Positions 8,827-17,618 of a stretch of 64,000 nt of DNA are shown here, in pieces. The stretch comes from Amycolatopsis suaedae (GTDB lineage Bacteria > Actinomycetota > Actinomycetes > Mycobacteriales > Pseudonocardiaceae). The stretch's first letter is position 1. Every line of letters starts with the position of its first letter. The position numbers and the translations under genes are program-made. Below the pieces are notes generated by a model. It was given only the letters and a program-made list of their open reading frames with translations, did not search any database and was not told where the DNA came from. The stretch is taken from assembly GCF_004214935.1 (NCBI RefSeq), contig NZ_SFCC01000009.1:186001-250000 (forward strand), written 5' to 3'.

Positions 8827-9384
8827 CTAGAACACGGTCGTCCAGTAGGTCCAGAACGCCTGGAGCACGGCCGCCGCGATGACCAGGTACCAGGCCAACA
8901 GCACGACCGTGTGATAGCGGGCGAGTACGCGCAGGCCGGGCCGGTCGCCGAAGTTGTGCAGCGTGGTGTACCAGAACACCGGGATGGTGACCGCCCAGAC
9001 GACCATGCAGTACGGGCACAGCGCGCCGATGTCGTAGAGGCTCTGGTAGATCAGCCAGTGCACGAACAACACGCCCAGGGTGGTCCCGGCCTGCAGGCCG
9101 AGCCAGAACCAGCGCGCGAACCGGGCGCCGGCGAACAGTGCGGCACCCACGGTGGTGACGACGGCGAAGCCCGCGATGCCGAGCAGGGGATTGGGAAATC
9201 CGAACACCTCGGCCTGCGGTGTGCTCATGATCGATCCGCAGCTGAGCACCGGGTCGATGCTGCACGTGGGGATGTAGTCGGGTTCGCGCAGCAGCGCCAG
9301 CTTCTCGACAGTCAGTGTCCCCGCGGCGGTCAGCCCGATCAGGCCGCCGATCGTGAGGATCCACGGCAGCAGGCGGCCGGTCAC
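8827..9384 (-). CDS. VKOR family membrane protein (disulfide regeneration)
   Basis: A 185-residue integral membrane protein of the vitamin K epoxide reductase family, which reoxidises DsbA-type proteins using menaquinone. The four essential cysteines are present: the loop pair in CSIDPVLSCG (about residues 41-49) and the active-site CPYC (about 122-125) at the start of a membrane helix, with about five membrane segments. The GTG start at 9384 overlaps the stop of the DsbA-like gene by 4 bp, so the two are translationally coupled, as expected for an oxidant/reoxidant pair. Confidence 0.93.
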   Translation of the reverse strand: MTGRLLPWILTIGGLIGLTAAGTLTVEKLALLREPDYIPTCSIDPVLSCGSIMSTPQAEVFGFPNPLLGIAGFAVVTTVGAALFAGARFARWFWLGLQAGTTLGVLFVHWLIYQSLYDIGALCPYCMVVWAVTIPVFWYTTLHNFGDRPGLRVLARYHTVVLLAWYLVIAAAVLQAFWTYWTTVF

Positions 9385-10037
9385 TTGGCCAGCTCCGCGT
9401 CGATGGCGGCCTTGAGGGCGTCGTACCCGCCGCCGGTGAACTTCACGCCGTTGACGAAGAACGTCGGCGTGCCGCGTACGCCGGCGTCGACACCGTCGGC
9501 CCGGTCGGCCAGGACGCGTTCGGCGGTGGCGGGCGAGTCCAGCGCGGCCTGGAACGCGGTCATGTCCAGGCCGAGGTCGCGGGCGAAGCCGAGGAAGGTT
9601 TCGCGGTGCTCGACCTGCTGGTTACCCCACTGCTGCTGGGTCTCGAACATCCGCTTGTACATCGGTTCGAGCTTGCCCTGCTGGCTCGCGGCCTCCACGG
9701 CGCGCGCGGCCAGTTCGGCGTTGACGTGGCTGGGCACCGGGAAGTAACGCAGGACGAAGGTGACTTTGCCGGCGTAGTCGGCACGCAGCTTCTCCACGGC
9801 CGGGTAGGCGGCGCGGCAGGACTCACACTCGAAGTCGAGGAACTCCACGACGGTCACCTTGCCGTCGCTTGTGGACAGTCGATGGCTGTTGGGCCGGACC
9901 AGAACCGAGGCAGGCGCGGCCTGCGGTGCGGGCTGCTGCTGGGCGGGCGGATCGGAGCGGGTGAACAGGATCAGTGCGGTGACCACCACGGCGACGACGC
10001 CGAGCACGGTCAGGGAGATCTTGGTGTTCGCGGTCAT
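9381..10037 (-). CDS. Membrane-anchored DsbA-like thiol oxidoreductase
   Basis: A 218-residue protein with an N-terminal membrane anchor (about residues 7-26), a Pro/Ala/Gln-rich spacer and an extracellular thioredoxin-fold domain of the DsbA type. The active site is CESC (Cys71, Cys74), and the cis-proline loop is GVRGTPTFFVNG near residue 187. It would introduce disulfide bonds into exported proteins, with the VKOR product reoxidising it. ATG start at 10037. A small membrane protein gene lies 51 bp upstream on the same strand. Confidence 0.93.
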   Translation of the reverse strand: MTANTKISLTVLGVVAVVVTALILFTRSDPPAQQQPAPQAAPASVLVRPNSHRLSTSDGKVTVVEFLDFECESCRAAYPAVEKLRADYAGKVTFVLRYFPVPSHVNAELAARAVEAASQQGKLEPMYKRMFETQQQWGNQQVEHRETFLGFARDLGLDMTAFQAALDSPATAERVLADRADGVDAGVRGTPTFFVNGVKFTGGGYDALKAAIDAELAK

Positions 10038-10088
10038 GTCTCATCGCTTTCACGTGGGAACAGGGTGAAATGGGGGCGATGAGACGGA

Positions 10089-10460
10089 TCAGGTGCGCAG
10101 CACGCAGAGGCTGGCCTGGTCGGGTATCCGTGCGGCGGGCGCGGGTGACCCGCGCCGGGACGGCGCGGGCCCGATCAGGATCGCGGTGCTTCCCGGGCCA
10201 CGCGAGGTGAGCAGGACCGCGCCCAGCAACGTCACGAGCACGGTCAGGCACGCGCCGAGCACGCCGCCCGGGGTGTCGTGCGGCGAGTCGGCGGTGTCCG
10301 AGAGGTCGTACACGGCGGAGACCGGGCAGGGCGCGGTGGAGCCGTAGCCGGGGATGTCGGCGCGGCAGCCCGACCCCTGCATCAGCGCGAGGCCGATCAG
10401 CACCCCGAGGACGACGACGAGCCGCGCCAGGCGCAGCGGCGTGAACGTCGTCCGGGACAC
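10089..10460 (-). CDS. Hypothetical membrane protein upstream of the DsbA/VKOR pair
   Basis: A 123-residue protein of no recognised family. Two hydrophobic segments are visible (about residues 10-29 and 64-86) separated by an extracytoplasmic-looking loop with Cys and Ser/Asp residues (GSGCRADIPGYGSTAPCPV), and the C-terminus is basic and proline-rich. It starts at a GTG (10460) and precedes the DsbA-like gene on the same strand, so the three may form one operon; the loop cysteines would make it a possible client or helper of the disulfide system. That role is a guess. Confidence 0.6.
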   Translation of the reverse strand: MSRTTFTPLRLARLVVVLGVLIGLALMQGSGCRADIPGYGSTAPCPVSAVYDLSDTADSPHDTPGGVLGACLTVLVTLLGAVLLTSRGPGSTAILIGPAPSRRGSPAPAARIPDQASLCVLRT

Positions 10461-10533
10461 GCGGTGATTCTAGGAACCGTCGCTGTGGGATGGATGTGAA
10501 TCGGCATCGAGGTCACCACACCAGCCTCGCCGG

Positions 10534-11733
10534 TCACGCCGATCCGGCTTGCCAGGTGAGCGGCAGGGCGTCGATGCCGTACACGTTGGTGTCGGTGCGC
10601 ATCCGGATGTCCCGCGCCGGCACCGCCAGCTCCAGGGTGGGGAAGCGGTTCAGCAGGGCGGGCAGCGCGATCCGCAGCTCGGTCCTGGCCAGGTGCTGGC
10701 CGAGGCACTGGTGGACGCCGTGGGCGAAGGTCAGGTGCCCGGCGGCGTCGCGGCGCACGTCCAGCTCGTCGGGGTCGGTGTACCTGCGGGGGTCGCGGTT
10801 GGCCGCGTCGAAGGAGAAGGAGACGGTCTGGCCCGCCGTGACCGTGTGCTCGCCGAGCCGGATGTCCTCCAGCGCACAGCGCATGGTGACCGGCCCGATC
10901 CCGGTGTAGCGCACCAGTTCCTCGACGGCGCCGTCGGCCAGCTCCGGGTTGTCGCGCACCGCGGCCAGTTGCTCCGGGTGCAGCAGCAGGGCGAAGGTGG
11001 CCATGCTGATGACGCTGGCGGTGGTGTGCAGGCCGGCGCCCAGCAGGAACGTGCCGACACCGGTGAGTTCGGCATGGCTGAGGTCGCTGGTGGTCAGCTC
11101 GCTGAGCACGTCGTCGGTGGGGTTGGCGCGCTTGGCCTTGACGTGCTCGTCGAGGTAGCCCTGCAGCTCCTGCCAGGCGGCCATGATGTTGTCGGCGCTG
11201 GTGTCGTCACTGTGCAAGGTGGCCTTGTTGACCGCCTCCTGGAAGGCCTCCCGGTCCGAGCCGGGCACGCCGAGCAGCTCGCAGATCACCAGCGCCGGGA
11301 TCGGCCGGGCGTAGAGCTCGACCAGGTCGGCGGGCGGCCCGTGCTCGGCCAGCACCGCCAGCCGCTCCTCGGTGACCAGCCGCACCTGCTCGGTCAGCAG
11401 CCGCATCCGGCGCGCGGTGAACTTGCCGGCCAGCAGCCTGCGGAAGCGGGTGTGCTCCGGTGCGTCGAGGCCGAGGAAGTCGCCGACCGGCGCGGGCGGC
11501 AGCGCCTCGGTGAAGCCCGGCAGCGGCGGGTGCATCAGCTCGTAGCGGTTGCTCATCGCGGGGTGGGCGAGCAGGGTCCTGGACTCCTCGTGCCCGGTCA
11601 CCAGCCAGCCCACGTGCCCGTCGGGATAACGCATCGGCACCATCGGGGTGTCGCGCAGCCGCCGGATCGCCTCCGGCAGGCGGAACGGGTGCTCGGGGGC
11701 ACGCTGGAACAGCAGTTCGAGTTCGGTGAACAT
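10534..11733 (-). CDS. Cytochrome P450
   Basis: A 399-residue soluble bacterial P450. The heme-binding motif is FAHGVHQCLGQ with the cysteine ligand at residue 343; the K-helix ExxR lies in EELVR; the I-helix reads LLGAGLHTTASV. In most P450s the I-helix has an acidic residue before the Thr, here it is His, which is unusual. The gene ends an operon that also encodes the ferredoxin, ferredoxin reductase and an efflux pump, so a complete electron supply is made with it. It starts 9 bp after the reductase stop. The substrate is unknown; a role in xenobiotic or secondary-metabolite oxidation is likely. Confidence 0.95.
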   Translation of the reverse strand: MFTELELLFQRAPEHPFRLPEAIRRLRDTPMVPMRYPDGHVGWLVTGHEESRTLLAHPAMSNRYELMHPPLPGFTEALPPAPVGDFLGLDAPEHTRFRRLLAGKFTARRMRLLTEQVRLVTEERLAVLAEHGPPADLVELYARPIPALVICELLGVPGSDREAFQEAVNKATLHSDDTSADNIMAAWQELQGYLDEHVKAKRANPTDDVLSELTTSDLSHAELTGVGTFLLGAGLHTTASVISMATFALLLHPEQLAAVRDNPELADGAVEELVRYTGIGPVTMRCALEDIRLGEHTVTAGQTVSFSFDAANRDPRRYTDPDELDVRRDAAGHLTFAHGVHQCLGQHLARTELRIALPALLNRFPTLELAVPARDIRMRTDTNVYGIDALPLTWQAGSA

Positions 11734-11742
11734 GGTGGTCTC

Positions 11743-12846
11743 CTATCGGTTGCGGGTGGTCGTGAGGTCGCCGCGGAGCAGGCGGTGTGCCTGCCGGACG
11801 CCGAGCGGGTGGTTCCAGCCGATCGCGGCCGTGGTCGTGCCGTCGGCCTCGGCCAGTGCGAGGAACCGGCCGAGGCGGAGGTCGCCGTCGACGACGCGGA
11901 TCCGGGCGTGCGGGGTGACGACCCCGTGGACCTGGATCCGGATTTCGTACTGTTCGGTCCAGAAATACGGAACCGGCCGGTAGAGCCGGTCGGCGCCGAG
12001 GATGTTGGCGGCGGCGACCAGTCCCTGTTCGGTAGCGTTGGTCCGGGTTTCCAGTCGGATGCCTACATCATCGGGATGATCTGACCATCTGGCGACGTCG
12101 CCGACCGCGTACACGCTCGGGGCCGCCCGCAGGTGTGAGTCACAGCGGACCCCGTCGTCGATGCGCAGGCCGCTGTTGTCGAGCCAGCCGGTCGCCGGTT
12201 CGGAGCCGACGGCCGCCACGACGAGGTCCGCGTCACCGGTGTCGCTGCCCGTGCGCAGCCGCACGCCGCGGTCGCGGTGCAGGTCGGCCAGGTACGCGCC
12301 GAGCGTGGGTCCGAGTCTGCCTGCCATCGGCACCGGCTCCCGGCCGATCAGCGTCACCCGCCTGCCCAGCGTCCGTGCGGCGGCCGCGACCTCACAGCCG
12401 AGCACGCCCGCGCCGAGCACCGCCACGTGGCGGGCGGTGTGCAGCTCCGCGCGCAGGGCCAGCGCGTCGTCGACGGTGCGCAGCGTGCGGGCCGTGCCGT
12501 GTGGTTTCGCCATGCTGCCGGTGGCGATGACGAGGACGTCGTAGGACAGTGCGCGGCCGTCGTCGAGTTCGACCACGCGGGTGTCGTGCCGGAGGCGAAC
12601 GGCTCGCCTGCCGAGCAGCCACTTCGCGTCCAGCGCGTCGAGCCGGCCCGGGGTCCGCAGGACCGGCGGTCCGGCCGGCGCCTTCCCGGTCAGGATCTCC
12701 TTCGACAGCGGCGGGCGGTCGTAGGGCGGATGCGGCTCGTCGCCGACGATCCGGATCCGGCCGCGGAATCCCTTGTGCCGCAACGCCTCGGCCACGGTCA
12801 GTCCCCCGACCGACGCTCCGATGATCAGAACATCCGACGGGATCAT
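11743..12846 (-). CDS. NAD(P)H-dependent ferredoxin reductase (FAD/NAD-binding)
   Basis: A 367-residue flavoprotein of the putidaredoxin-reductase type that passes electrons from NAD(P)H to the adjacent ferredoxin. The N-terminal FAD site is VLIIGASVGGLTVAEAL, the NAD site VLGAGVLGCEVA (about residue 147), and the second FAD contact is VYAVGDVARW (about 265). A reductase C-terminal domain ends in the GWNHP region. I begin at the ATG at 12846, which overlaps the ferredoxin stop by 4 bp; the longer open frame upstream covers the ferredoxin gene. It is slightly short for the family, which is usually about 400 residues. Confidence 0.92.
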   Translation of the reverse strand: MIPSDVLIIGASVGGLTVAEALRHKGFRGRIRIVGDEPHPPYDRPPLSKEILTGKAPAGPPVLRTPGRLDALDAKWLLGRRAVRLRHDTRVVELDDGRALSYDVLVIATGSMAKPHGTARTLRTVDDALALRAELHTARHVAVLGAGVLGCEVAAAARTLGRRVTLIGREPVPMAGRLGPTLGAYLADLHRDRGVRLRTGSDTGDADLVVAAVGSEPATGWLDNSGLRIDDGVRCDSHLRAAPSVYAVGDVARWSDHPDDVGIRLETRTNATEQGLVAAANILGADRLYRPVPYFWTEQYEIRIQVHGVVTPHARIRVVDGDLRLGRFLALAEADGTTTAAIGWNHPLGVRQAHRLLRGDLTTTRNR

Positions 12847-13040
12847 GCCTCCTCCCGGAGCACGATGGCCGCGGTCGGGCAGAGCATCGCGGCCTCCCGG
12901 GCCGCGTCGTGCTGTCCCGGCCCCGGGTCCGCGTCGAGCACGACGACCATGCCGTCGTCGTCCTGGTCGAAGACCTCGGGCGCGGCGAGTGCGCAGTGGC
13001 CGCCACCGACGCACCTGTCCGGCACAACGGTCACCTTCAT
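12843..13040 (-). CDS. Small P450-type ferredoxin (3Fe-4S or 4Fe-4S)
   Basis: A 65-residue single-cluster ferredoxin. Cys10 and Cys16 (DRCVGGGHC) and Cys54 (LCPTAAI) are the visible ligands, with a glycine where a fourth cysteine could stand, the pattern of actinobacterial P450-coupled ferredoxins that carry a 3Fe-4S or an unusually ligated 4Fe-4S cluster. The middle is acidic (VFDQDDDG), as expected for docking to its partners. It lies between the MFS gene (11 bp) and the reductase gene (4-bp overlap), so it is the electron carrier for the P450 in this operon. Confidence 0.93.
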   Translation of the reverse strand: MKVTVVPDRCVGGGHCALAAPEVFDQDDDGMVVVLDADPGPGQHDAAREAAMLCPTAAIVLREEA

Positions 13041-13051
13041 CGGTTCCTCCT

Positions 13052-14521
13052 TCAGGCGGGCACGGGTACGGGCGTGCGCTTCTTCATGACCAGCAGTGCG
13101 ACCAGGGCCGCGGCGAGCACCAGTCCGGCGGTGATCCAGCCGGTGGCCGACATGGCGGACGCGAACGCCTCCCGCGCCGCCCGCGTGACACCGGGATCGC
13201 CCAGTGCGAGTGCGTCACCGATCGAGGCCCTGGCCCGCTCGGCGGTGTCCTCGGGCATCGCGGCGGTGTAGCCACCGGCGAGCACGCTGCCGAGGATGGC
13301 CACGCCGAGTGCGGCACCGGCCTGCTGCATGGTGTCGTTGACCGCGGAGCCGACCCCGGCGTACTCCTCCGGCACCGCGCCCATCAACGCGGCGATGGCC
13401 GCGGGCTGCGCCAGCCCGGCGCCGATCCCGAACAACGCCAGCGTGGCCACGACCGTCACGAAACCGCTGCCCACGGACAGGGTGCCCAGCATCCCGAACC
13501 CGGCAGCGACGATCGTCAGGCCGGCGGCCGCCAGGATCCGGTTGCTGACCTTCTGGCCGAGCGCGGCGCCGGCGAGGTTGGTCACGATCGTCACGACGGC
13601 CATGGGCGCCAGCGCCGCACCGGCCTCGGTCGGCGTGTAGCCGAGCACGAACTGCAGGTACTGCGTCAGCGCCAGGACGAGCCCGGCCAGCCCGATCTGG
13701 GTCAGTACGAGTGCGAAGCTGCCGCCGGTGAAGTCGCGGTCGCGGAACAACGCCAGCGGCACCATCGGGGAGTCCGCTGTGGACTGCCGGATTTCGAACA
13801 GCAGCAGGCACAGCACGGCGACGGCCAGCTTGACCAGCGTCACCGCGTCACCGAGGCCGGTCACCGGCAGGTCGATGATCGCCCAGACCAGCGCGATCAG
13901 GCCCAGCACGGACAGCGCGGTGCCGAGCAGGTCGGCCTTGCGGGCCGGCGCGCGGGACTCGGGCATCAGCGCCAGTGCGGCGGCGATCGCCAGCCCGGCG
14001 ATCGGGACGTTGACCAGGAACACCGAGGCCCAGCCGAACTCGGTGACCAGGACGCCGCCGAGGATCGGGCCGCCGACCAGGCCGAGCATAGCCACTGCCG
14101 ACCACGCCGAGGTGGCCTTGCGCCGCTCCTCGTCGTCGAACACCGTGATCAGGATCGACAGCGTGCTCGGCATGATCAGTGCGGCGCCAACGCCCATCAG
14201 CGCACGGCAGGCGATCAGCTGTCCGGGGTCGCTTGCCCAGGTCGCCGTCAGCGACGCCAGCCCGAACAACGCGAGGCCGATGACCATCACGCGCCGTCTG
14301 CCGTACCGGTCGGAGAGGCTGCCCGCGGTGAGCAGCAGTCCGGCCATCGCCAGGATGTAGGAGTTGGTGATCCACTGGATGTCCTGGGCGTCGGCACCCA
14401 GGTCCTGGATCAGTGCCGGGATGGCCACCGTGAGGACCTGGTTGTCGATCGTCAGCACCAGCGTGCTCAGGCAGAGCACGACCAGGATCAGCCAACGTCG
14501 GGGATCTCGTTGGGTTGTCAC
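13052..14521 (-). CDS. MFS drug efflux transporter, DHA2 (14 TM) family
   Basis: A 489-residue multidrug:H+ antiporter of the EmrB/QacA type. Motif A appears as GSLSDRYGRRRVMV (about residue 66) and motif C as GPILGGVL (about 150), and about 14 hydrophobic segments can be counted. The start is a GTG (14521) with only a weak ribosome site. It is the first gene of an operon with ferredoxin, reductase and P450, and follows the BTAD regulator by 67 bp on the same strand. A pump in one unit with a P450 suggests oxidation and export of one compound or its product; this is inference. Confidence 0.93.
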   Translation of the reverse strand: MTTQRDPRRWLILVVLCLSTLVLTIDNQVLTVAIPALIQDLGADAQDIQWITNSYILAMAGLLLTAGSLSDRYGRRRVMVIGLALFGLASLTATWASDPGQLIACRALMGVGAALIMPSTLSILITVFDDEERRKATSAWSAVAMLGLVGGPILGGVLVTEFGWASVFLVNVPIAGLAIAAALALMPESRAPARKADLLGTALSVLGLIALVWAIIDLPVTGLGDAVTLVKLAVAVLCLLLFEIRQSTADSPMVPLALFRDRDFTGGSFALVLTQIGLAGLVLALTQYLQFVLGYTPTEAGAALAPMAVVTIVTNLAGAALGQKVSNRILAAAGLTIVAAGFGMLGTLSVGSGFVTVVATLALFGIGAGLAQPAAIAALMGAVPEEYAGVGSAVNDTMQQAGAALGVAILGSVLAGGYTAAMPEDTAERARASIGDALALGDPGVTRAAREAFASAMSATGWITAGLVLAAALVALLVMKKRTPVPVPA

Positions 14522-14588
14522 GCCGGCGACGATGCCGACCGCCGGTGACGGCTCCCTGATAGCCGGCTTACACGCCGCGCCGTCGCTG

Positions 14589-17500
14589 TCAGCGCCCCGG
14601 CGGCGCCTGGCTCGTGAGGCGGTCGAGCGCGTCCTCGCGGGGGAGGGCGGCGCCGGCGTCGAACGCCTCGCGGTAGGCGGCCTCGCCGAGGCGGGAGGCC
14701 AGCTCGCCGGCGAGCGCGCGCAGCTCCGGGTCGCCGTGGTCGTACGTGCCCCGGATGACCTGGCTCATCCCCAGTGCCGTGGCGGCACCGGCCGGGTCGC
14801 CCTCCAGCAGCAGGATTGCGGCCAGTGCCTGCGCCGCCGGGGCACCGTCCCGGTAGGACAGCCAGGCCCGGACGGCCCTGGGCAGCAACGCCCTGGCCCC
14901 GCTCGCGTCGCCGGTGGCGAGCAGGTTCGCGATCCGCACGGCGACGAGCTGGCCCTCGACCGCGGTGCCCAGCGCGGCGTCGGTGCCGGTGAGTTCCTCG
15001 AGTTCCGCCAGCGTCCGCTCGCACCCTCCGGGGTCGCCCGCCCGCCGCTGCCAGTCCGCCAGCACGACCAGGCACTGGGCCACCAGATGGGACTGCCCGT
15101 ACTCGTGTGCGGCCCGGGTCGCCTCGTCGACGTCCCGCCGGGCGCCGGGCAGGTCGCCGCCACGCATCCGTTCCAGCGCCAGCGCGAGCAGATGGCTGGG
15201 ATCGGTCCTGCGGATCAGCGCGACGCCGCGTTCGTACGCGGCGATCGCGTGCTCGTGCTCGCCGCGCAGGGAGTACACCCGTGCCGAACCGCCCAGCGTC
15301 ATCGCCGTCATCAGCCGGTCGCCGGCCGCCTCGAACTCCCGGACCGCCTGCTCGCAGCACGCCTCGACGGTGCGCCAGTCACCGCGGTCGTACGCGGCGA
15401 ACCCCTCGGCCAGGTAGGTGCAGCCGCGAGCCCACCGGTCCGGCCGGGCGCGGATCTGCGCGATCTCCCGTGCGACGAGGTCGTCGAGGCCGGACAGGTA
15501 CCCGCCGGGCAGGATCATCACCAGCAGGATCGGGAAGCGCCGCGACGCCTCGGTACGCAGGCAGTCCTCGATCACCGCCCGCACGGCTCCGGCCTCGGGC
15601 TCCGCGGAGCCGGACAGCAGGTGCACGGCGGTGAAGGCGGCACGGGCGTCGGCGGGCAGGGCGTCGCCCAGTTCCAGCAGCCGCGCCACGAAGGAGACGT
15701 CGCGCGCGTCGTGGTGCACGGTGTTCCAGTACCAGTACAGCGGCCCGAGCAGTGCGACCGCGGGCCCGGCGGCGCCGCCGGCCAGTGCCAGGTGCAGGGC
15801 GTGCACGAGGTTGTCGTACTCGGACTCGAAGACCGTCAGCGCGGCATCCTGCCGCTCGCCCCGCAGCAGCGGGTCGTGCTCGGCGGCCAGCGCGGCGAAG
15901 TGCGCCACGTACGCCTCGCGGACGGCCGCGCGATCCGGGCCGAGCTCGCGGTCGGCGAAGTCCCGGATGGTCCGCAGCATCCGGTACCGGCCGGACTCCA
16001 GCTCGATGATCGACTTGTCGACAAGTGAACCCAGGACGTAGGCGACGTCGGACGGCGGCACGCTCCGGTCCGCGCAGATCCGCTCCGCCGCGGTGACGCC
16101 GAACGTGCCGGGGAAGACCGACAGCCGTCGCGCCAGCGTCCGCTCCTCCTCGTCCAGCAGGTTCCAGCTCCAGTCGATCACCGCGTGCAGCGTGCGCTGC
16201 CGTGGCTGCGCGCCGCGGTTTCCCGAGCTGAGCAGCCGGAACCAGTCGTCCAGCCCGGCGGCCAGCGCGCCGGCGTCCATCGAGCGCAGCCGGGCAGCCG
16301 CCAGTTCCAGCGCCAGCGGCAGCCCGTCCAGGCGACGGCAGATGTCCGCGACGCCCGCCTCGTCGAGCTCCAGCCCGGGCCGGACCGCGCGGGCCCGGTC
16401 GAGGAACAGCCGCGCGGCGGCCGGCGGAGCCAGCGGGCGCAGGCGGCACAGTGCCTCGCCGACGACGTCGAGCGACTCCCTGCTGGTGACCAGGATCGTC
16501 AGCCGTGGCAGGCGTTCCAGCAGCCGCGTCGCGTACCGCGCGACCGCTTCGGCGACCTGCTCGGCGTTGTCCAGGATCAGCGTGGCCGGGCCGCCGCCGA
16601 GCAGCTCGGCCACCCGGTCCACCGGGTCGGCCCGGGTGGGCCGGGGTGCGTCCGGCGAGCTGAGCACACCGAGGATCGCGCCGGGCACGTCGTCGTCGGT
16701 CAGCGGCACGAACCAGGTCCGGTCCCGCGGCTTCCGGGACATCGCCTCGACGGCCAGCCGGGTCTTGCCTGCCCCGCCGGGGCCTGCGACGGTGACCAGC
16801 CGGGACCGCTCCAGCAGTTCCGCCAGCAGTGCCAGTTCGTCGTCGCGGCCGACGAACGTGGTCAGCCGCGCGGGCAGCCGCCCCGGCGCCGCGCGGCTCA
16901 CCTCGCCACGCACCACGGCGAGGTGAGCCTCCCGCAGGTCCTTGCCGGGATCCACGCCCAGCTCGCCGGCGAGGGTGGTCCGGACCTGCTCGTAGACGGC
17001 CAGCGCCTCCGACTGCCGTCCGGCGGCGTGCAGGGCACGCATCCGCAGCCCGGCGAGGCGTTCCCGCAGCGGATGTTCCCTGGTCGCCGCCTCCAGGTCG
17101 GCCAGGATCTCGCCGTGCCGTCCCGCGAGTAGCTCGGCCTCGAACCGGTCCTCGACGGCCGCGACACGCAGCTCGTCCAGCCGGGCGGCGGCCGCGGCCG
17201 CGAACGGCGCCTCGCCGACGTCGGCCAGTGCGGGACCGCGCCACAGCCGCAGTGCCTGCCCGAGCAGCTCGCTCGCCTGCCGTGGCTCGCGCCCGGCCCG
17301 GGCGACCAGGTCCTCGAACCGGTACGCGTCGACGTCCGGCGGATCCACCGCGAGCCGGTAGGCGGTGCCGGCCGACTCCACCGTCCCGGCCCCGCCCAGC
17401 GCCCGGCGAAGCCGGTACACCAGGGCGTGCAGGGCGCCGGCCGCGTCGGCGGGCGGCCGCGTTCCCCACAGGTCGGCGACCAGCGTGTCGGCGGGCACCG

Positions 17501-17618
17501 GGGCGCCGCCTGCCAGCGCCAGCCGGGCCGCCAGCATGCGCAAGCGGGCACCCCTGACGTCGACCGGCGAGTCCGTGTCGTCGAGGACCCGGACCGGCCC
17601 GAGCAGCGCTACCCGCAT
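14589..17618 (-). CDS. AfsR/SARP-type regulator: BTAD, NB-ARC and TPR-like domains
   Basis: A 1009-residue regulator. Residues 1-90 form an OmpR-type winged helix, 95-240 the bacterial transcriptional activation domain, and from about 250 an NB-ARC ATPase follows with the P-loop GPGGAGKTR (279-287), LILDNAEQV as Walker B and LVTSRESL as the sensor region. The C-terminal 450 residues are helical repeats. Proteins of this plan activate secondary metabolism or efflux when the helical part senses a signal and ATP is bound. The ATG at 17618 overlaps the end of the TetR gene by 10 bp, so the two are coupled; a longer open frame upstream only covers the TetR gene. Confidence 0.93.
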   Translation of the reverse strand: MRVALLGPVRVLDDTDSPVDVRGARLRMLAARLALAGGAPVPADTLVADLWGTRPPADAAGALHALVYRLRRALGGAGTVESAGTAYRLAVDPPDVDAYRFEDLVARAGREPRQASELLGQALRLWRGPALADVGEAPFAAAAAARLDELRVAAVEDRFEAELLAGRHGEILADLEAATREHPLRERLAGLRMRALHAAGRQSEALAVYEQVRTTLAGELGVDPGKDLREAHLAVVRGEVSRAAPGRLPARLTTFVGRDDELALLAELLERSRLVTVAGPGGAGKTRLAVEAMSRKPRDRTWFVPLTDDDVPGAILGVLSSPDAPRPTRADPVDRVAELLGGGPATLILDNAEQVAEAVARYATRLLERLPRLTILVTSRESLDVVGEALCRLRPLAPPAAARLFLDRARAVRPGLELDEAGVADICRRLDGLPLALELAAARLRSMDAGALAAGLDDWFRLLSSGNRGAQPRQRTLHAVIDWSWNLLDEEERTLARRLSVFPGTFGVTAAERICADRSVPPSDVAYVLGSLVDKSIIELESGRYRMLRTIRDFADRELGPDRAAVREAYVAHFAALAAEHDPLLRGERQDAALTVFESEYDNLVHALHLALAGGAAGPAVALLGPLYWYWNTVHHDARDVSFVARLLELGDALPADARAAFTAVHLLSGSAEPEAGAVRAVIEDCLRTEASRRFPILLVMILPGGYLSGLDDLVAREIAQIRARPDRWARGCTYLAEGFAAYDRGDWRTVEACCEQAVREFEAAGDRLMTAMTLGGSARVYSLRGEHEHAIAAYERGVALIRRTDPSHLLALALERMRGGDLPGARRDVDEATRAAHEYGQSHLVAQCLVVLADWQRRAGDPGGCERTLAELEELTGTDAALGTAVEGQLVAVRIANLLATGDASGARALLPRAVRAWLSYRDGAPAAQALAAILLLEGDPAGAATALGMSQVIRGTYDHGDPELRALAGELASRLGEAAYREAFDAGAALPREDALDRLTSQAPPGR

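Noticed and set aside
12773..14548. 591-codon open frame on the + strand
   Set aside because: Antisense to the DHA2 transporter; composition of a shadow frame.
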